A stretch of DNA of 64,000 nucleotides from Devosia rhodophyticola (GTDB taxonomy: Bacteria; Pseudomonadota; Alphaproteobacteria; Rhizobiales; Devosiaceae). Below are positions 26,598 to 36,285 of the stretch, in pieces. The notes under the pieces were generated by a model, which had not been told where the DNA came from, did not search any database, and saw only the letters and a program-made list of their open reading frames with translations. Positions within the stretch are counted from its first letter, which is position 1; each line of letters begins with the position of its first letter. The stretch spans positions 186,001 to 250,000 of the forward strand of contig NZ_CP118247.1 in the NCBI RefSeq assembly GCF_028816475.1, read 5' to 3'. A program made the translations under genes and the position numbers.

Positions 26598-27092
26598 CTA
26601 GCTGGCTTCGCCCAAATCGGCACCAGCGGCGCGGGCCATATTGTCGAGAACGCCATTGACCATGCCGGTCGCGTCGTCCTCATAGAATGCCTTGGCAATA
26701 TCGACATATTCGGTGATCACAACGCGCGGCGGGATATCCTTGCGGCGCAGCAGTTCAAAAGCGGCAGCCCGCAGGATGGCGCGCAGGGTAGCGTCGACGC
26801 GCTCAACCGGCCAGCTATCGACCAACGCGCTATCGATTGCCGGATCAATTTCGAGCTGATGCTTGGCGACCCCGGCCAAAATCTGGCGGAAAAAATCGGC
26901 GTCGGCTGGCAGATATTGTTCGCCCTCGATCTCCCGGCCGAGGTGAAATGCGCTGAACTGGGTCAGTGTATCTTCGAGCGATACCCGGCCAATATCCATC
27001 TGATAGAGCGCCTGCACGGCCGCCAATCGAGCGGCACCACGCTGATTGGCGGTTTTGTCAGAGGCCTGGGCTTTTTTTGGGGTGTCCGTCAT
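26598..27092 (-). CDS. nusB: Transcription antitermination protein NusB
   Basis: A 164-residue RNA-binding all-helical protein that acts with NusE in rRNA antitermination. Typical segments are [71 protein letters not shown]. The ATG at 27092 overlaps the ribH stop as ATGA, which decides the start against the longer open frame. The family's usual operon with riboflavin genes is kept. Confidence 0.95.
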   Translation of the reverse strand: MTDTPKKAQASDKTANQRGAARLAAVQALYQMDIGRVSLEDTLTQFSAFHLGREIEGEQYLPADADFFRQILAGVAKHQLEIDPAIDSALVDSWPVERVDATLRAILRAAAFELLRRKDIPPRVVITEYVDIAKAFYEDDATGMVNGVLDNMARAAGADLGEAS

Positions 27093-27568
27093 GACTGTTC
27101 GCCCAATCGCGCCTTGAGTGCGGCCATCGCCAGCGCAGCATTGGCAGCACCACCGCCCTTGTTCTGCTCGTTGACACGGGCGCGCGCCCAAGCCTGCGCT
27201 TCGTTTTCGACCGTCAGGATACCGTTACCCAGCGGCAATGCATCGACCACGGAAATTTCCATCAGCGCGCGGGCGCTTTCACCCGAAACGATCTCATAGT
27301 GGGTGGTTTCACCGCGAATGACCGTGCCCAGCGCAATAAAGCCGTCGTAGTCGCCGGTCTCGAGCGCCATAGCAATGGCGGCGGGGATTTCGAGGGCACC
27401 CGGCACGGTAATGACGTCATGTTCAGCGCCAGCCAGTTCAAGTGCCTCGATGGCGCCTTTGAGCAGTTCGTTGGCGATGTCGGCATAATATCGTGCTTCG
27501 ATAATGAGAAAACGCTGGCCCTGAGCGCTGCGCGGCTCAATGGAAATGGATGCGCCTGACGAGGCCAT
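27089..27568 (-). CDS. ribH: 6,7-dimethyl-8-ribityllumazine synthase
   Basis: A 159-residue enzyme that condenses 5-amino-6-ribitylaminouracil with dihydroxybutanone phosphate, the penultimate step of riboflavin synthesis. Motifs include [37 protein letters not shown], the [22 protein letters not shown] phosphate and histidine region and [19 protein letters not shown]. It is coupled to nusB. In related genomes ribE lies directly upstream; here two unrelated genes intervene. Confidence 0.95.
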   Translation of the reverse strand: MASSGASISIEPRSAQGQRFLIIEARYYADIANELLKGAIEALELAGAEHDVITVPGALEIPAAIAMALETGDYDGFIALGTVIRGETTHYEIVSGESARALMEISVVDALPLGNGILTVENEAQAWARARVNEQNKGGGAANAALAMAALKARLGEQS

Positions 27569-27788
27569 GGATCAGTCCTAACTTGCGAAAGTCGCCGTGA
27601 CGGTCGAGGAAGGTGAAACCCCAGTCATTTCGGCACTTGAGATAAACTTGCTGCGCACCTTGTTACCCGATTTGACCGGGTTTCAAACTGCAATTATTGC
27701 AGATGCTGCATGCAATCACGTCCTGGTGGACGCAATGGGCGGTGTGGGTATATCTTCCAAAGCCGGTTCACTCAACCTTCTATGCGGA

Positions 27789-28613
27789 TCAGCGCGCGGC
27801 GCTCAATATCACGCGATCAAAAATTCGGTCTCCCAGCCATTTACGCACGCCAATCATCAGTTTGGCATACTTGCCCGCCGCGTAACGGGTTTTGGGCCGG
27901 TCCGACTTGATGGCAAGGCTGACAATGTCGGCAATGATCTGAGGCGATGAGGCGACGCCGGGCCTATAGGAATTGGCTGTTGCCCGTGCGACGCTGGTGG
28001 CCATATTGGCGTAGGGCCCGGTGCCCGAGTGTTTCAACATCGGACCTTCCACGACACTGCCGAACTCGGTCTCAATAAGGCCCGGCTCCACAATCACCAC
28101 GTCAATGCCGAACGGCGAAAGCTCAAGCCGCAAACAGTCTGACATTCCTTCGATTGCGTGCTTGGTGGCATGATACCAGGCCCCTAGCGGGGTATAGACT
28201 TTGCCACCCATGGAGGAAATGTTGATGATCTTGCCCGCCTTGCGCTCACGCATGTGGGGCACAAGAAGCTGGGTCAATCCAGCCAACCCGAATACGTTCA
28301 CCTCAAACTGATAGCGCGCCTCAGCCATCGGCACGTCCTCCAGCGCGCCATAAAGCCCGAAGCCGGCGTTGTTGACGAGAATGTCCACACCACCGAACTG
28401 TGTCTTGATTTCGGATACTGCTGCGGCAATGCTCTGTTCGTTGGAAATATCGAGTGCGATGGGATGAGCGCCCAATGCCTGAAGATCGTCCATTTTTTCG
28501 AGACGCCGGGCAGCGACAATGACGCTCAGACCATCCTTGATGAGCTGCTTTGCAATTACCTTGCCCATGCCCGACGATGCGCCGGTAACGAGGGCTACTT
28601 TCAGATTTGCCAT
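27789..28613 (-). CDS. SDR family oxidoreductase
   Basis: A 274-residue short-chain dehydrogenase with TGASSGMGKVIAKQL near residues 9-23, VNNAGFGLYGAL, ISSMGGKVYTPLGAWYHATKHAIEGMSD (catalytic Ser, Tyr and Lys) and VIVEPGLIETEFG. It resembles the 'oxidoreductase' SDRs acting on lipids or aldehydes; the substrate is not known. The ATG at 28613 has a strong AAAGGAGG site. It lies within the riboflavin gene group, in the same direction as ribH but about 220 bases away from it, and has its own promoter region shared divergently with the gene at 28824. Confidence 0.9.
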   Translation of the reverse strand: MANLKVALVTGASSGMGKVIAKQLIKDGLSVIVAARRLEKMDDLQALGAHPIALDISNEQSIAAAVSEIKTQFGGVDILVNNAGFGLYGALEDVPMAEARYQFEVNVFGLAGLTQLLVPHMRERKAGKIINISSMGGKVYTPLGAWYHATKHAIEGMSDCLRLELSPFGIDVVIVEPGLIETEFGSVVEGPMLKHSGTGPYANMATSVARATANSYRPGVASSPQIIADIVSLAIKSDRPKTRYAAGKYAKLMIGVRKWLGDRIFDRVILSAAR

Positions 28614-28823
28614 TGTGCCTCCTTTGTGTCGAGATTTTGCCGATACCGCTGGATGGTCAACGCCATCCACAAACCGCAAGCCAGAAGGTTACCATATCGC
28701 GCCACGGAGAAGTATCGCGACCGGTCGGAACGATGCGCCGCACCGGCCATTAGTTATTGTGGTTAGGCGCGCGCGGGGACGGTTATCGGGTATCGGGCGT
28801 CGATCTTTGGAGAGGAACGCACC

Positions 28824-30044
28824 ATGAAAAATCGTGCCATGATCGGATTGAATGCCCTGCTGCTCGCTGTTGCCGTGGCATCGCCAACGCTTGCGCAGGG
28901 AAGCCCGGTCGAGACCGGGCCTGCCAATGCGCCGGGGCAAAATCCGCAATTCGACAACCAGACCCGCGCACCCCAGCCGATGTCCATGCCGCCTGTCAGG
29001 GCAGAAATCGTGGCCGACGGATTGCCGCAGCTTTGGGCGATGGAGTTTTTGCCTGATGGGCAAATGCTGGTGACGGTCAAATCCGGGACCATGCACTTGA
29101 TTTCGCCCGATGGCACTGTTGGGCCCGCGATTGCGGGTGTTCCTGAGGTGCTTGCCAGCGGCCAGGGCGGCTTACTGGATGTGGCACTCGCGCCCGATTT
29201 TGAGGCCAGCAAGCGGATTTTCTTTTCTTTTTCCGAGCAGCGGGGCGATGGCAACGGCACTTCGGTTGCTTCCGCCACGCTGATTGACGACGCGGGAGCG
29301 CCACGCCTTGACGAGGTTAACGTCATTTTCCGCCAGATGCCGAGTTATGACGGCCGCAACCATTTTGGCTCGCGTTTGGTGTTCGACAGCGAGGGCGCGC
29401 TTTACGTAACGGTTGGCGAACGCTCGGACGCCCAGGTTCGAGTTCAGGCCCAGGACATCGGGAGCGGATTGGGCAAGGTGTTTCGGATTGACCAAAAGGG
29501 TGCCGCCCTGCCCGACAATCCGTTTGTCGATCAGAATGGCGCGCAGCCCGAAATATGGAGTTTTGGGCACCGCAACATGCAATCGGCAGCGTTGGATGGT
29601 CAGGGGCGTTTATGGACCGTTGAGCATGGGCCGCGGGGTGGTGATGAGCTCAATATGCCCGAAGCGGGTTTGAATTACGGCTGGCCAGAGGTGACTTACG
29701 GCATTGAATATAGTGGCGCTCCGATTGGCGAGGGCATAACGGCGAGCGTTGAAACCGAGCAGCCGGTTTATTATTGGGACCCGGTGATTGCCCCTTCGGG
29801 GATGGCATTTTACGAGGGTGACGAGTTTCCCGAGTGGAACGGCGCTTTTCTGATCGGTGGTCTTGTGGCGCAGGCCGTGGTGGTAGTGCACCTCGAAAAT
29901 GACCGGGTGGCTTTTGAGGAGCGCGTACCGATTGGTGCCCGCGTCCGTGATGTCAAAGCCGGGCCGGATGGCGCGGTCTATGCCGTTACGGAAGTGCGCG
30001 GTGCGGGATCGCAGATTGTTCGCCTGTCGCGCGAGCAACAATGA
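28824..30044 (+). CDS. PQQ-dependent sugar dehydrogenase (soluble GDH/Asd family beta-propeller)
   Basis: A 406-residue periplasmic protein. The signal peptide (NRAMIGLNALLLAVAVASPTLAQ) is followed by a six-bladed propeller of the glucose/sorbosone dehydrogenase family, with GLPQLWAMEFLPDGQMLVTVKSG, GQGGLLDVALAPDFEASKRIFFSFSE, NHFGSRLVFDSEGALYVTVGERSD, SFGHRNMQSAALDGQGRLWTVEHGPRGGDELN and YYWDPVIAPSGMAFYEG. It would oxidise aldose sugars using pyrroloquinoline quinone or a related cofactor. It faces away from the rib genes on either side. Confidence 0.9.
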   Translation: MKNRAMIGLNALLLAVAVASPTLAQGSPVETGPANAPGQNPQFDNQTRAPQPMSMPPVRAEIVADGLPQLWAMEFLPDGQMLVTVKSGTMHLISPDGTVGPAIAGVPEVLASGQGGLLDVALAPDFEASKRIFFSFSEQRGDGNGTSVASATLIDDAGAPRLDEVNVIFRQMPSYDGRNHFGSRLVFDSEGALYVTVGERSDAQVRVQAQDIGSGLGKVFRIDQKGAALPDNPFVDQNGAQPEIWSFGHRNMQSAALDGQGRLWTVEHGPRGGDELNMPEAGLNYGWPEVTYGIEYSGAPIGEGITASVETEQPVYYWDPVIAPSGMAFYEGDEFPEWNGAFLIGGLVAQAVVVVHLENDRVAFEERVPIGARVRDVKAGPDGAVYAVTEVRGAGSQIVRLSREQQ

Positions 30045-30052
30045 TGCCGCAC

Positions 30053-30676
30053 TTATTTGGGGAGCGCTTGGACCTGGCCGAGCGTTTCGAACAACCGGGC
30101 GGCATAGCGCGCCATGGGGTCGACTTCGATGTTGACATGATCGCCGACGCCATAATCGCCCCAGGAGGTTTCGGCCACCGTATAGGGGATGAGATGGATG
30201 CTGAAACGGTTACCTTCGACATCATTGACCGTGAGCGAGGTGCCGTTGAGCGCGACGCTACCCTTTTTGGCAATGAAGGGGGCGACCGCGTCGCTGACAG
30301 TGAAACTGAAGGTTATCTGATCGCTGGTTTCGCGCCGGTCTACTATTTCGGCCATGCCATCAATATGACCTGAAACGATATGACCGCCCAACTCGTCGCC
30401 GATCTTGAGCGAGCGTTCAAGATTAATTCGACGTCCGGTTTTCCATTGGCCGACATGGGTGACGGAAAGAGTTTCTGTGGCGGCGAAAACTTCGAACCAA
30501 TCGGATTGGTCTTTGCCTTTGGCAGTTACTGTCAGGCAAATGCCGTCGCAGGTTATTGACGCGCCCAGATTAATGCCGGTGGCTTCGTAGCGGGTTCCGA
30601 TCCGCAAACGGCGGCCCTCGTTGCGGTCTTCAGCTTCGAGCAAGCGCCCAACGTCGGTAACAATTCCGGTGAACAT
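30053..30676 (-). CDS. ribE: Riboflavin synthase, alpha chain
   Basis: A 207-residue enzyme that dismutates two lumazine molecules to riboflavin. It has two similar lumazine-binding barrels, beginning MFTGIVTDVGRL and LGGHIVSGHIDG, with GASITCDGICLTVTAKG and GSVALNGTSLTVNDVEG as the paired signature segments. The C-terminal helix drives trimer formation. It lies two bases from the ribD stop. The gene is also called ribC in some genomes. Confidence 0.95.
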   Translation of the reverse strand: MFTGIVTDVGRLLEAEDRNEGRRLRIGTRYEATGINLGASITCDGICLTVTAKGKDQSDWFEVFAATETLSVTHVGQWKTGRRINLERSLKIGDELGGHIVSGHIDGMAEIVDRRETSDQITFSFTVSDAVAPFIAKKGSVALNGTSLTVNDVEGNRFSIHLIPYTVAETSWGDYGVGDHVNIEVDPMARYAARLFETLGQVQALPK

Positions 30677-30678
30677 TT

Positions 30679-31782
30679 CTAGTCCTTGGCGCGCTTTTCA
30701 AAGGTGTGCAACATATCCTCGCCCAGCGAATGCACGTCGACTTCGCTCATTCCCGCTGCGACCAGCCGTTTTTCCATGTCCTGGGCATCGGTGGCGCGAA
30801 TGCCCGATTTTCCGACTTTAATGGTGCTGGTTAAAAGTTCGAAACGATCCACCAGATGTTCGTCAAGCAGCGCTTCGGTCAGTTTTGCCCCGCCTTCCAC
30901 CAATAGATGAACAATGCCCATTTTGGACAGCGCCGACAGCGCGCCGCCAAGGTTAGGGCGGCCATTTTCGCCGGGCACGCGGATCACGGATATTGAGGCA
31001 GGAACGGTGATATCAGCTTCAGGAGTTGCAATGATTGCAACGCGATAGCCGGTAAAGCTGGCAATCAGATTCAACTTTGGATCAAGGCCTCCGGCGCCCA
31101 CGAGAACCAGGCGAAGGGGAGTTCTCCGCTCAAGGCCCTTGATGCGGACCGTCAGCTTTGGATCATCGGCTTTGGCGGTAGCAGCGCCGATCAGGACGGC
31201 GTCGGCAAAAGCGCGTTGCATATGGGTCCATTGCCGGGCAGGCTCGCCGGTGATGGCGAGATTACCCCAATCGGGCAGGCCAATGCGCCCATCGGCTGAC
31301 ACCGCCAATTTGGCGGTTACAAATGGCTGGCCGCGCAACTGGCGTTTGACGTGGCCCTCGTGCAGGCTTCGTGACGGGGCGTGATTAGCCTGAATGACTT
31401 CGATGCCAGCATCGGCCAATCGCTGGGCGCTTTTTCCCGATGTTCGGGAATCAGGGTCGCCTGTGCCAATGACGACGCGGGCGACGCCTGCGCGGATAAT
31501 CGCGTCAACGCAAGGAGGCGTGCGACCCCAGTGATCGCAGGGTTCCAGCGTCACATAGAGCGTTTTGCCCCTTGCCAATTCGCCAGCAGCTTCAAGCGCC
31601 TGAGGCTCGGCGTGAGGACGACCTCCGGGCGCAGTAATCGCCCGCGACAGCAGTGTTTTTTGGTCGGGATCAACAATGAAGGCGGCAACGACCGGATTTT
31701 CGGCAGTGGTGCCGCGAAAAGGCGTGGCGTAGCGAACGGCCGCATCGAGCCAGCGCAGGTCTTCTGCCGATGACTGGTTCAA
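30679..31782 (-). CDS. ribD: Bifunctional diaminohydroxyphosphoribosylaminopyrimidine deaminase / reductase
   Basis: A 367-residue two-domain enzyme for the second and third steps of riboflavin synthesis. The N-terminal deaminase carries the zinc site HAEPQAL and [18 protein letters not shown]; the C-terminal reductase begins near residue 155 ([15 protein letters not shown]) with [20 protein letters not shown] and [14 protein letters not shown]. It seems to start at a TTG (31782) overlapping the nrdR stop as TTGA, with GGTGG upstream. The family normally has more N-terminal residues ahead of the deaminase helix; here the first residues are few. Confidence 0.93.
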   Translation of the reverse strand: MNQSSAEDLRWLDAAVRYATPFRGTTAENPVVAAFIVDPDQKTLLSRAITAPGGRPHAEPQALEAAGELARGKTLYVTLEPCDHWGRTPPCVDAIIRAGVARVVIGTGDPDSRTSGKSAQRLADAGIEVIQANHAPSRSLHEGHVKRQLRGQPFVTAKLAVSADGRIGLPDWGNLAITGEPARQWTHMQRAFADAVLIGAATAKADDPKLTVRIKGLERRTPLRLVLVGAGGLDPKLNLIASFTGYRVAIIATPEADITVPASISVIRVPGENGRPNLGGALSALSKMGIVHLLVEGGAKLTEALLDEHLVDRFELLTSTIKVGKSGIRATDAQDMEKRLVAAGMSEVDVHSLGEDMLHTFEKRAKD

Positions 31783-32261
31783 TCGTCATCCACCTGCATG
31801 TTGCGATCATCATTGTGCGCGAGTTCGGTCAGGAACGACCGAAAATCGTCGGCGGCGGAAAAATTCTTGTAGACTGAGGCGAACCGGACAAAAGCGACGT
31901 CATCAAGCCCTTTGAGGCCTTCCATCACATACTCGCCGATCTGGTCCGAGGTGATTTCGACATCGCCCAGACTTTCGAGCTGCCGGACAATACCCGACAG
32001 CATGCGCTCCACCCGCTCTGGTTCAACCGAACGTTTGCGCAGCGCGGTGAACACGGATCGCGACAGTTTTTCGCGGTCGAAGGGGACCTTGCGACCAGAC
32101 TTTTTGACGACCGTCAGATCGCGGAGTTGGACCCGTTCGAATGTGGTGAAGCGGCCGCCGCAGGCATTGCAAATGCGGCGACGGCGAATGGCGCCGGAAT
32201 CTTCGGTCGGTCGGCTGTCCTTGACCTGCGTGTCATCATTTCCGCAATAGGGGCAGCGCAT
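31779..32261 (-). CDS. nrdR: Transcriptional repressor NrdR
   Basis: A 160-residue regulator of ribonucleotide reductase genes. The zinc ribbon [21 protein letters not shown] ... [17 protein letters not shown] has all four cysteines, and the ATP-cone domain follows ([27 protein letters not shown]). It is ten bases after glyA and coupled to ribD, the usual alphaproteobacterial order. Confidence 0.96.
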   Translation of the reverse strand: MRCPYCGNDDTQVKDSRPTEDSGAIRRRRICNACGGRFTTFERVQLRDLTVVKKSGRKVPFDREKLSRSVFTALRKRSVEPERVERMLSGIVRQLESLGDVEITSDQIGEYVMEGLKGLDDVAFVRFASVYKNFSAADDFRSFLTELAHNDDRNMQVDDD

Positions 32262-32270
32262 GAGAAATCC

Positions 32271-33578
32271 TTAGGCCTGCGGATAGATGGGGAAGCGGCT
32301 GGTCAGTGCTTTGACCTTTTCGCGGACTGCCCCTTCAACGACGGCGTTGCCTTCGTCAGAATTGGCTTCACGCAGACCATCAAGGACTTCCACGATATAC
32401 TGCCCGATTTCGCGATATTCAGCTTCGCCGAAACCGCGCGTGGTGCCAGCGGGCGTGCCCAGACGAATACCTGAGGTGACGAATGGCTTTTCGGGGTCGA
32501 AGGGAATGCCGTTCTTGTTGCAAGTGATATAGGCGCGGCCGAGCCCCTGCTCTGCCCGCTTGCCAGTTGCATTCTTCTTGCGCAGATCAACAAGCAAAAG
32601 GTGATTGTCGGTGCCGCCGGAAACGACATCCAGCCCGTGTTCGACCAATGTGGCGGCTAACGCCTGAGCGTTGCGGACGACCTGCTGGGCGTAAGTCTTG
32701 AATTCTGGCTGCAGGGCTTCCTTGAAGGCGACGGCCTTGGCGGCAATCACGTGCATCAAGGGGCCGCCCTGAAGGCCAGGGAAAACGGCCGAATTGATCT
32801 TTTTGGCGATGGCCTCATCGTTGGTCAGAATCATGCCGCCGCGCGGGCCGCGCAGGGATTTGTGAGTCGTGGTGGTTGTGACGTGTGCATGCGGGACGGG
32901 CGAAGGATGCGCACCACCGGCGACGAGGCCCGCAATATGGGCCATATCGACCATGAGATAGGCGCCGATTTCATCAGCGATTTCGCGGAAGCGTTTCCAG
33001 TCCCAGGTTCGCGAATAGGCGGTTCCGCCTGCAAGAATGAGCTTTGGCTTGTGTTCGCGAGCAAGGCGGGCGACTTCGTCCATGTCCAGCAAATGGTCGT
33101 CCTTACGGACGCCGTAGGAAATGACGTTGAACCATTTTCCGCTCATGTTGACGGGCGACCCGTGCGTCAGGTGACCGCCCGAATTCAGATCAAGACCCAT
33201 GAAAGTATCGCCGGGCTGCAACAGCGCCAAAAATACGGCCTGATTCATCTGGCTGCCCGAGTTGGGCTGCACGTTGGCAAAACCGGCATCGAACAGTTTC
33301 TTGGCGCGTTCGATGGCCAAGGTTTCCGCGACGTCAACAAATTGGCAGCCGCCATAGTAGCGTTTGCCAGGATAGCCTTCGGCATATTTGTTGGTCATGA
33401 TCGAGCCCTGCGCCTCAAGAACGGCGCGCGAGACGATGTTTTCCGACGCGATCAACTCGATTTCGTGCTGTTGACGACCCAGTTCATCCTGGATGGCAGC
33501 GGCGATTTCGGGATCGGCACTCGCCAAAGTGTCGGTGAAAAACTGTGGGAATAGCTGTTGGGACGCGGCGGCGCTCAT
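32271..33578 (-). CDS. glyA: Serine hydroxymethyltransferase
   Basis: A 435-residue PLP enzyme interconverting serine and glycine with tetrahydrofolate, the main source of one-carbon units. Seen: [51 protein letters not shown] and the PLP lysine in [15 protein letters not shown]. The ATG at 33578 has AGGAG upstream; the frame is open for another 34 codons that do not fit the family. It is first in the glyA-nrdR-ribD-ribE group. A 42-residue ORF in the same direction lies about 200 bases upstream. Confidence 0.97.
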   Translation of the reverse strand: MSAAASQQLFPQFFTDTLASADPEIAAAIQDELGRQQHEIELIASENIVSRAVLEAQGSIMTNKYAEGYPGKRYYGGCQFVDVAETLAIERAKKLFDAGFANVQPNSGSQMNQAVFLALLQPGDTFMGLDLNSGGHLTHGSPVNMSGKWFNVISYGVRKDDHLLDMDEVARLAREHKPKLILAGGTAYSRTWDWKRFREIADEIGAYLMVDMAHIAGLVAGGAHPSPVPHAHVTTTTTHKSLRGPRGGMILTNDEAIAKKINSAVFPGLQGGPLMHVIAAKAVAFKEALQPEFKTYAQQVVRNAQALAATLVEHGLDVVSGGTDNHLLLVDLRKKNATGKRAEQGLGRAYITCNKNGIPFDPEKPFVTSGIRLGTPAGTTRGFGEAEYREIGQYIVEVLDGLREANSDEGNAVVEGAVREKVKALTSRFPIYPQA

Positions 33579-33774
33579 GTTGGCTCCTGGGGGGTACCCC
33601 GAGATGTTGTGCTGGACGGATGGTTCGACGCTGCCTGTAGCATAGTTGCGCGCGCCAATCCAAGCATTCTGATGGTTCAAAATTTTTCAGTCAGGGAGCG
33701 CTTTGGCACGGTGTGCAGATTGGAGCCGAGGTTGCTGTCAACTGGTGCTTTCGCACTGTTTTCGACGACGTCTC

Positions 33775-33903
33775 TTATGGCGCTGACATTTTCTTGCGCA
33801 GCTTCGCCAGCGCTAGTTGCTGCATTTGGGCCTGTGTGGCGGACGCGGGCGCGATAACGATGACTTCGGTTCCGGTCGCCTCGTGGATGGCAGCAACGCG
33901 CAT
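33775..33903 (-). CDS. Conserved-looking small protein, 42 residues
   Basis: The ATG at 33903 has a strong ribosome site (AGGAG six bases upstream) and opens 42 codons ending in TAA. The product begins MRVAAIHEATGTEVIVIAPA and ends LALAKLRKKMSAP. The arrangement of a beta-strand-like 'TGTEVxVxAPA' followed by a basic helix resembles short rhizobial proteins of the DUF6898 kind, but I cannot confirm membership. The overlapping plus-strand frames show no protein-like features. It lies upstream of glyA in the same direction. Confidence 0.55.
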   Translation of the reverse strand: MRVAAIHEATGTEVIVIAPASATQAQMQQLALAKLRKKMSAP

Positions 33904-33970
33904 TTGTGCTCCTATCCGAACAAACTCGAAAAGCACTCCGGATCCCGTCACGCCATTTCCTGACCTAAGG

Positions 33971-33983
33971 TTCTGAATCAGAA
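33971..33983. promoter_or_regulatory. Palindrome TTCTGAATCAGAA upstream of the small ORF and glyA
   Basis: A perfect 13-base palindrome (six-base arms, one-base centre) lies about 70 bases before the small ORF's ATG. A further inverted repeat AATTCAT / ATGAATT (33999-34020) lies next to it and contains another TTCTGAT. The AT-rich stretch is probably the promoter region of the minus-strand unit. The binding protein is unknown. Confidence 0.35.
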
Positions 33984-34076
33984 TCGAGATGCGGTCTCAA
34001 TTCATTGATTCTGATGAATTAATTTGAACGTTGGGGTAATATAGCGCGATTCCTCTCAGGTGAGAGACACCAATAA

Positions 34077-34103
34077 AAACGCCCCGACAATGCGGGGCGT
34101 TTT
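34077..34103 (-). terminator. Rho-independent terminator of the L,D-transpeptidase
   Basis: Stem ACGCCCCG / CGGGGCGT with a six-base loop, flanked by AAAA on the left and TTTT on the right, 21 bases past the stop of the minus-strand gene. It could work in both directions. Confidence 0.85.
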
Positions 34104-34124
34104 GCAGTTCAAACAGCTGGTCCA

Positions 34125-35387
34125 TCAGATGTCTTCGAACGTCACCTTGCCTTGGGCATCGTAGTCATAAACGTCATCACGGAATGAGACGGAGCCATAA
34201 CGGTTAGCCCAAGCCGTGATGTAGGTGGTATGAATGGGAACTGGCTGCTTGATTTCAACATCGAGCCGCTCATTGGAATCAAAAGCACCATTGACGTTAT
34301 TGATATCCCAGCCGCCATTGTCACGAAGCAACCACGATACAAGCTCATTCACCGCGCTAACGCGGACGCAACCAGAGGAATGAAAACGAGCATTTTCGCC
34401 GAAAAGTGACTTCGACGGGGTGTCGTGCAGATACACATTGTACTTGTTGTGGAAGTTAATCTTCACGTGGCCCATTGAATTTTCGGCGCCGGGTTCCTGA
34501 CGGAACATGTAGTTCACGGCATCGTCGGTCGTCCAATCGATCTGAGTCGGCTCAACCTCGATACCTTTGCTGTCGTAGATGTGGATTCGGAACTTCGTTA
34601 GATAATCTGGATCTTCCTGCATGTACTTGGTCAAATCGGCGCGAATGATCGACTTGGGTACATGCCAATAGGGATTGAAATTAATCTGATAAATCTTGCT
34701 GTCGAGAATTGGCGTGGCACGATCAACGCGTCCAACAACGGCAGTGTGGCGCTGGGCAACGGTGCCCAGTTCCACAGCTTCAATGGACGCCGCAGGAATA
34801 TTGACCACGACATAGCGATCCGAAAGATTCGGCGCGAGGCGCTGGACGCGCTGTAGATTGAGGTAAAGCTGATTGAGGCGGTCCGCAGCAGGTACCGACA
34901 TGGCATAAAAAGTTGCTTCGTCCACTTCACCGGTCACGATCAGACCGTGGCGGGCCTGAAAAGCACGAATGGCGCGATCGGTATCGACATCAACCATTTC
35001 ATCAAGCTTGGCGCTGGTGGGCATATCGCCTGATTCCATCAGACGGCGCTTTAGCGAAACAACGGCGCGGCGGCTGGTACCGAGCTTGAGACGATAGGCG
35101 TCACGTGGAATTTCTTCCCAGCCACCGGCGGCAACAAAAGGCTCGTACTGAGAAATCGCCAACTGTAGATTATTGGCGGTATCAAAGGACATCAGCGGTT
35201 CGGGCGTATCGACGAGCGCCTTGGCTTCGGCTGTCGCCTCCACATCCTCGCCCCCGCGCAGAACGCGATCACGAGAGAAAATGTCGGCCAACGACTCGGT
35301 GGCATTGGCGCGCAACACGGCAGGCATAGCCAACGAGGCCCCCGCAACTGCCATTGTCCGGAGTAAATTTCTTCTGTCGAGCCGCAT
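34125..35387 (-). CDS. L,D-transpeptidase with peptidoglycan-binding domain (LdtR-linked type)
   Basis: A 420-residue periplasmic enzyme. The N-terminus MRLDRRNLLRTMAVAGASLAM looks like a Tat signal ending near LRANA. A peptidoglycan-binding helix bundle follows (DRAIRAFQARHGLIVTGEVDEATF, about residues 160-190). The YkuD domain near 205-360 contains HDTPSKSLFGENARFHSSGCVRVSAV with catalytic His and Cys. The ATG at 35387 fits better than the TTG four codons upstream. The neighbour ldtR encodes a MarR regulator known in Liberibacter and Sinorhizobium to control such a gene, so the pair probably governs wall cross-linking under osmotic stress. Confidence 0.9.
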   Translation of the reverse strand: MRLDRRNLLRTMAVAGASLAMPAVLRANATESLADIFSRDRVLRGGEDVEATAEAKALVDTPEPLMSFDTANNLQLAISQYEPFVAAGGWEEIPRDAYRLKLGTSRRAVVSLKRRLMESGDMPTSAKLDEMVDVDTDRAIRAFQARHGLIVTGEVDEATFYAMSVPAADRLNQLYLNLQRVQRLAPNLSDRYVVVNIPAASIEAVELGTVAQRHTAVVGRVDRATPILDSKIYQINFNPYWHVPKSIIRADLTKYMQEDPDYLTKFRIHIYDSKGIEVEPTQIDWTTDDAVNYMFRQEPGAENSMGHVKINFHNKYNVYLHDTPSKSLFGENARFHSSGCVRVSAVNELVSWLLRDNGGWDINNVNGAFDSNERLDVEIKQPVPIHTTYITAWANRYGSVSFRDDVYDYDAQGKVTFEDI

Positions 35388-35567
35388 CAGTTCACCCAAA
35401 TCTCGCTACCTTCGCATAGCGCGTTCTATCAACCGTCCCTCCCGGTCACAACGGCAGTAAACCAGCCGTGAACTACGGAGCCGAAGTCAATTCGGCGGAA
35501 TATATCCGGAAATGTTTTCTAAACCACACATTGGCAGCTATTTGGACTGATTTGCGGCACAAATAAG

Positions 35568-35592
35568 AAACGCCGGCGCAAGGCCGACGTTT
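35568..35592 (-). terminator. Likely terminator of ldtR
   Basis: On the minus strand AACGTCGGC / GCCGGCGTT (one mismatch, five-base loop) is followed by TCTTATTTG. It lies about 45 bases after the ldtR stop. Confidence 0.65.
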
Positions 35593-35636
35593 AACAATGT
35601 GATGTGGCTCAAGCGCAACAGCCGCGGAGGCGTTGC

Positions 35637-36146
35637 TTAGAGCTTGTAGAGGATCTGATCGACCCAAAAGCGCTCGAGGCGTGCAAGCGATTTATTGAGA
35701 TCGCCGAAGGCATCGTCGCCAAGACCGCCGACCTTGTCGATGGATTTCAAATGACGATCATACAATTCGTCAATTACTTCAGCGACTTCTTCGCCCTTGG
35801 GTGTCAGCTTGATGCGGACCGAACGGCGATCCGAGCGTGAGCGTTCCTGAAAGATATAGCCTGTGTCGACCAGCTTTTTGAGATTGTAGGAAACGTTCGA
35901 GCCAAGATAGTAGCCGCGTGAGCGCAGTTCACCTGCGGTTAGCTCGGCATCGCCAATGTTGAACATCAAAAGGGCCTGGACAGGATTGATATCGTCCCAG
36001 CCCATGCGGTCGAACTCGTCCTTGATCAGATCGAGCAAGCGGCGGTGCAGGCGCTCAACCCGCGACACGGCTTCTAGATAGAGCGGTTTCAGGCTCTGGG
36101 TAGTGCCGGGAACCATTGCCTCGGCGACGTTGGATTTGACTGCCAT
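35637..36146 (-). CDS. ldtR: MarR family transcriptional regulator LdtR
   Basis: A 169-residue winged-helix regulator. Residues about 30-130 give LEAVSRVERLHRRLLDLIKDEFDRMGWDDINPVQALLMFNIGDAELTAGELRSRGYYLGSNVSYNLKKLVDTGYI and the wing QERSRSDRRSVRIKLTPKG. This is the LdtR type of Hyphomicrobiales. The ATG at 36146 has GAGG upstream; the longer frame is not needed. It lies upstream of, and in the same direction as, the L,D-transpeptidase it is expected to control, with a terminator between them. A long inverted repeat upstream (36286-36313) is a candidate operator. Confidence 0.88.
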   Translation of the reverse strand: MAVKSNVAEAMVPGTTQSLKPLYLEAVSRVERLHRRLLDLIKDEFDRMGWDDINPVQALLMFNIGDAELTAGELRSRGYYLGSNVSYNLKKLVDTGYIFQERSRSDRRSVRIKLTPKGEEVAEVIDELYDRHLKSIDKVGGLGDDAFGDLNKSLARLERFWVDQILYKL

Positions 36147-36285
36147 TTGTGCCTCACACTGTTTTCGTACTGCGCGATTGATCGCGTCTCGTAGGGCTAA
36201 ACTAGGGCACGCCACCTAAGATCGCCCTAAGCAGCACACTTAAAACTATCTTACTGAAAAAGTTCGCGAATTTGGCTTTATGAAA

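Noticed and set aside
27597..27950. A 117-codon plus-strand frame next to ribH
   Set aside because: Its second half is antisense to the SDR gene, the sequence is not protein-like and no ribosome site precedes it.
33558..33976. Plus-strand frames upstream of glyA
   Set aside because: They lie antisense to the well-supported 42-residue ORF and to the glyA start, without ribosome sites.
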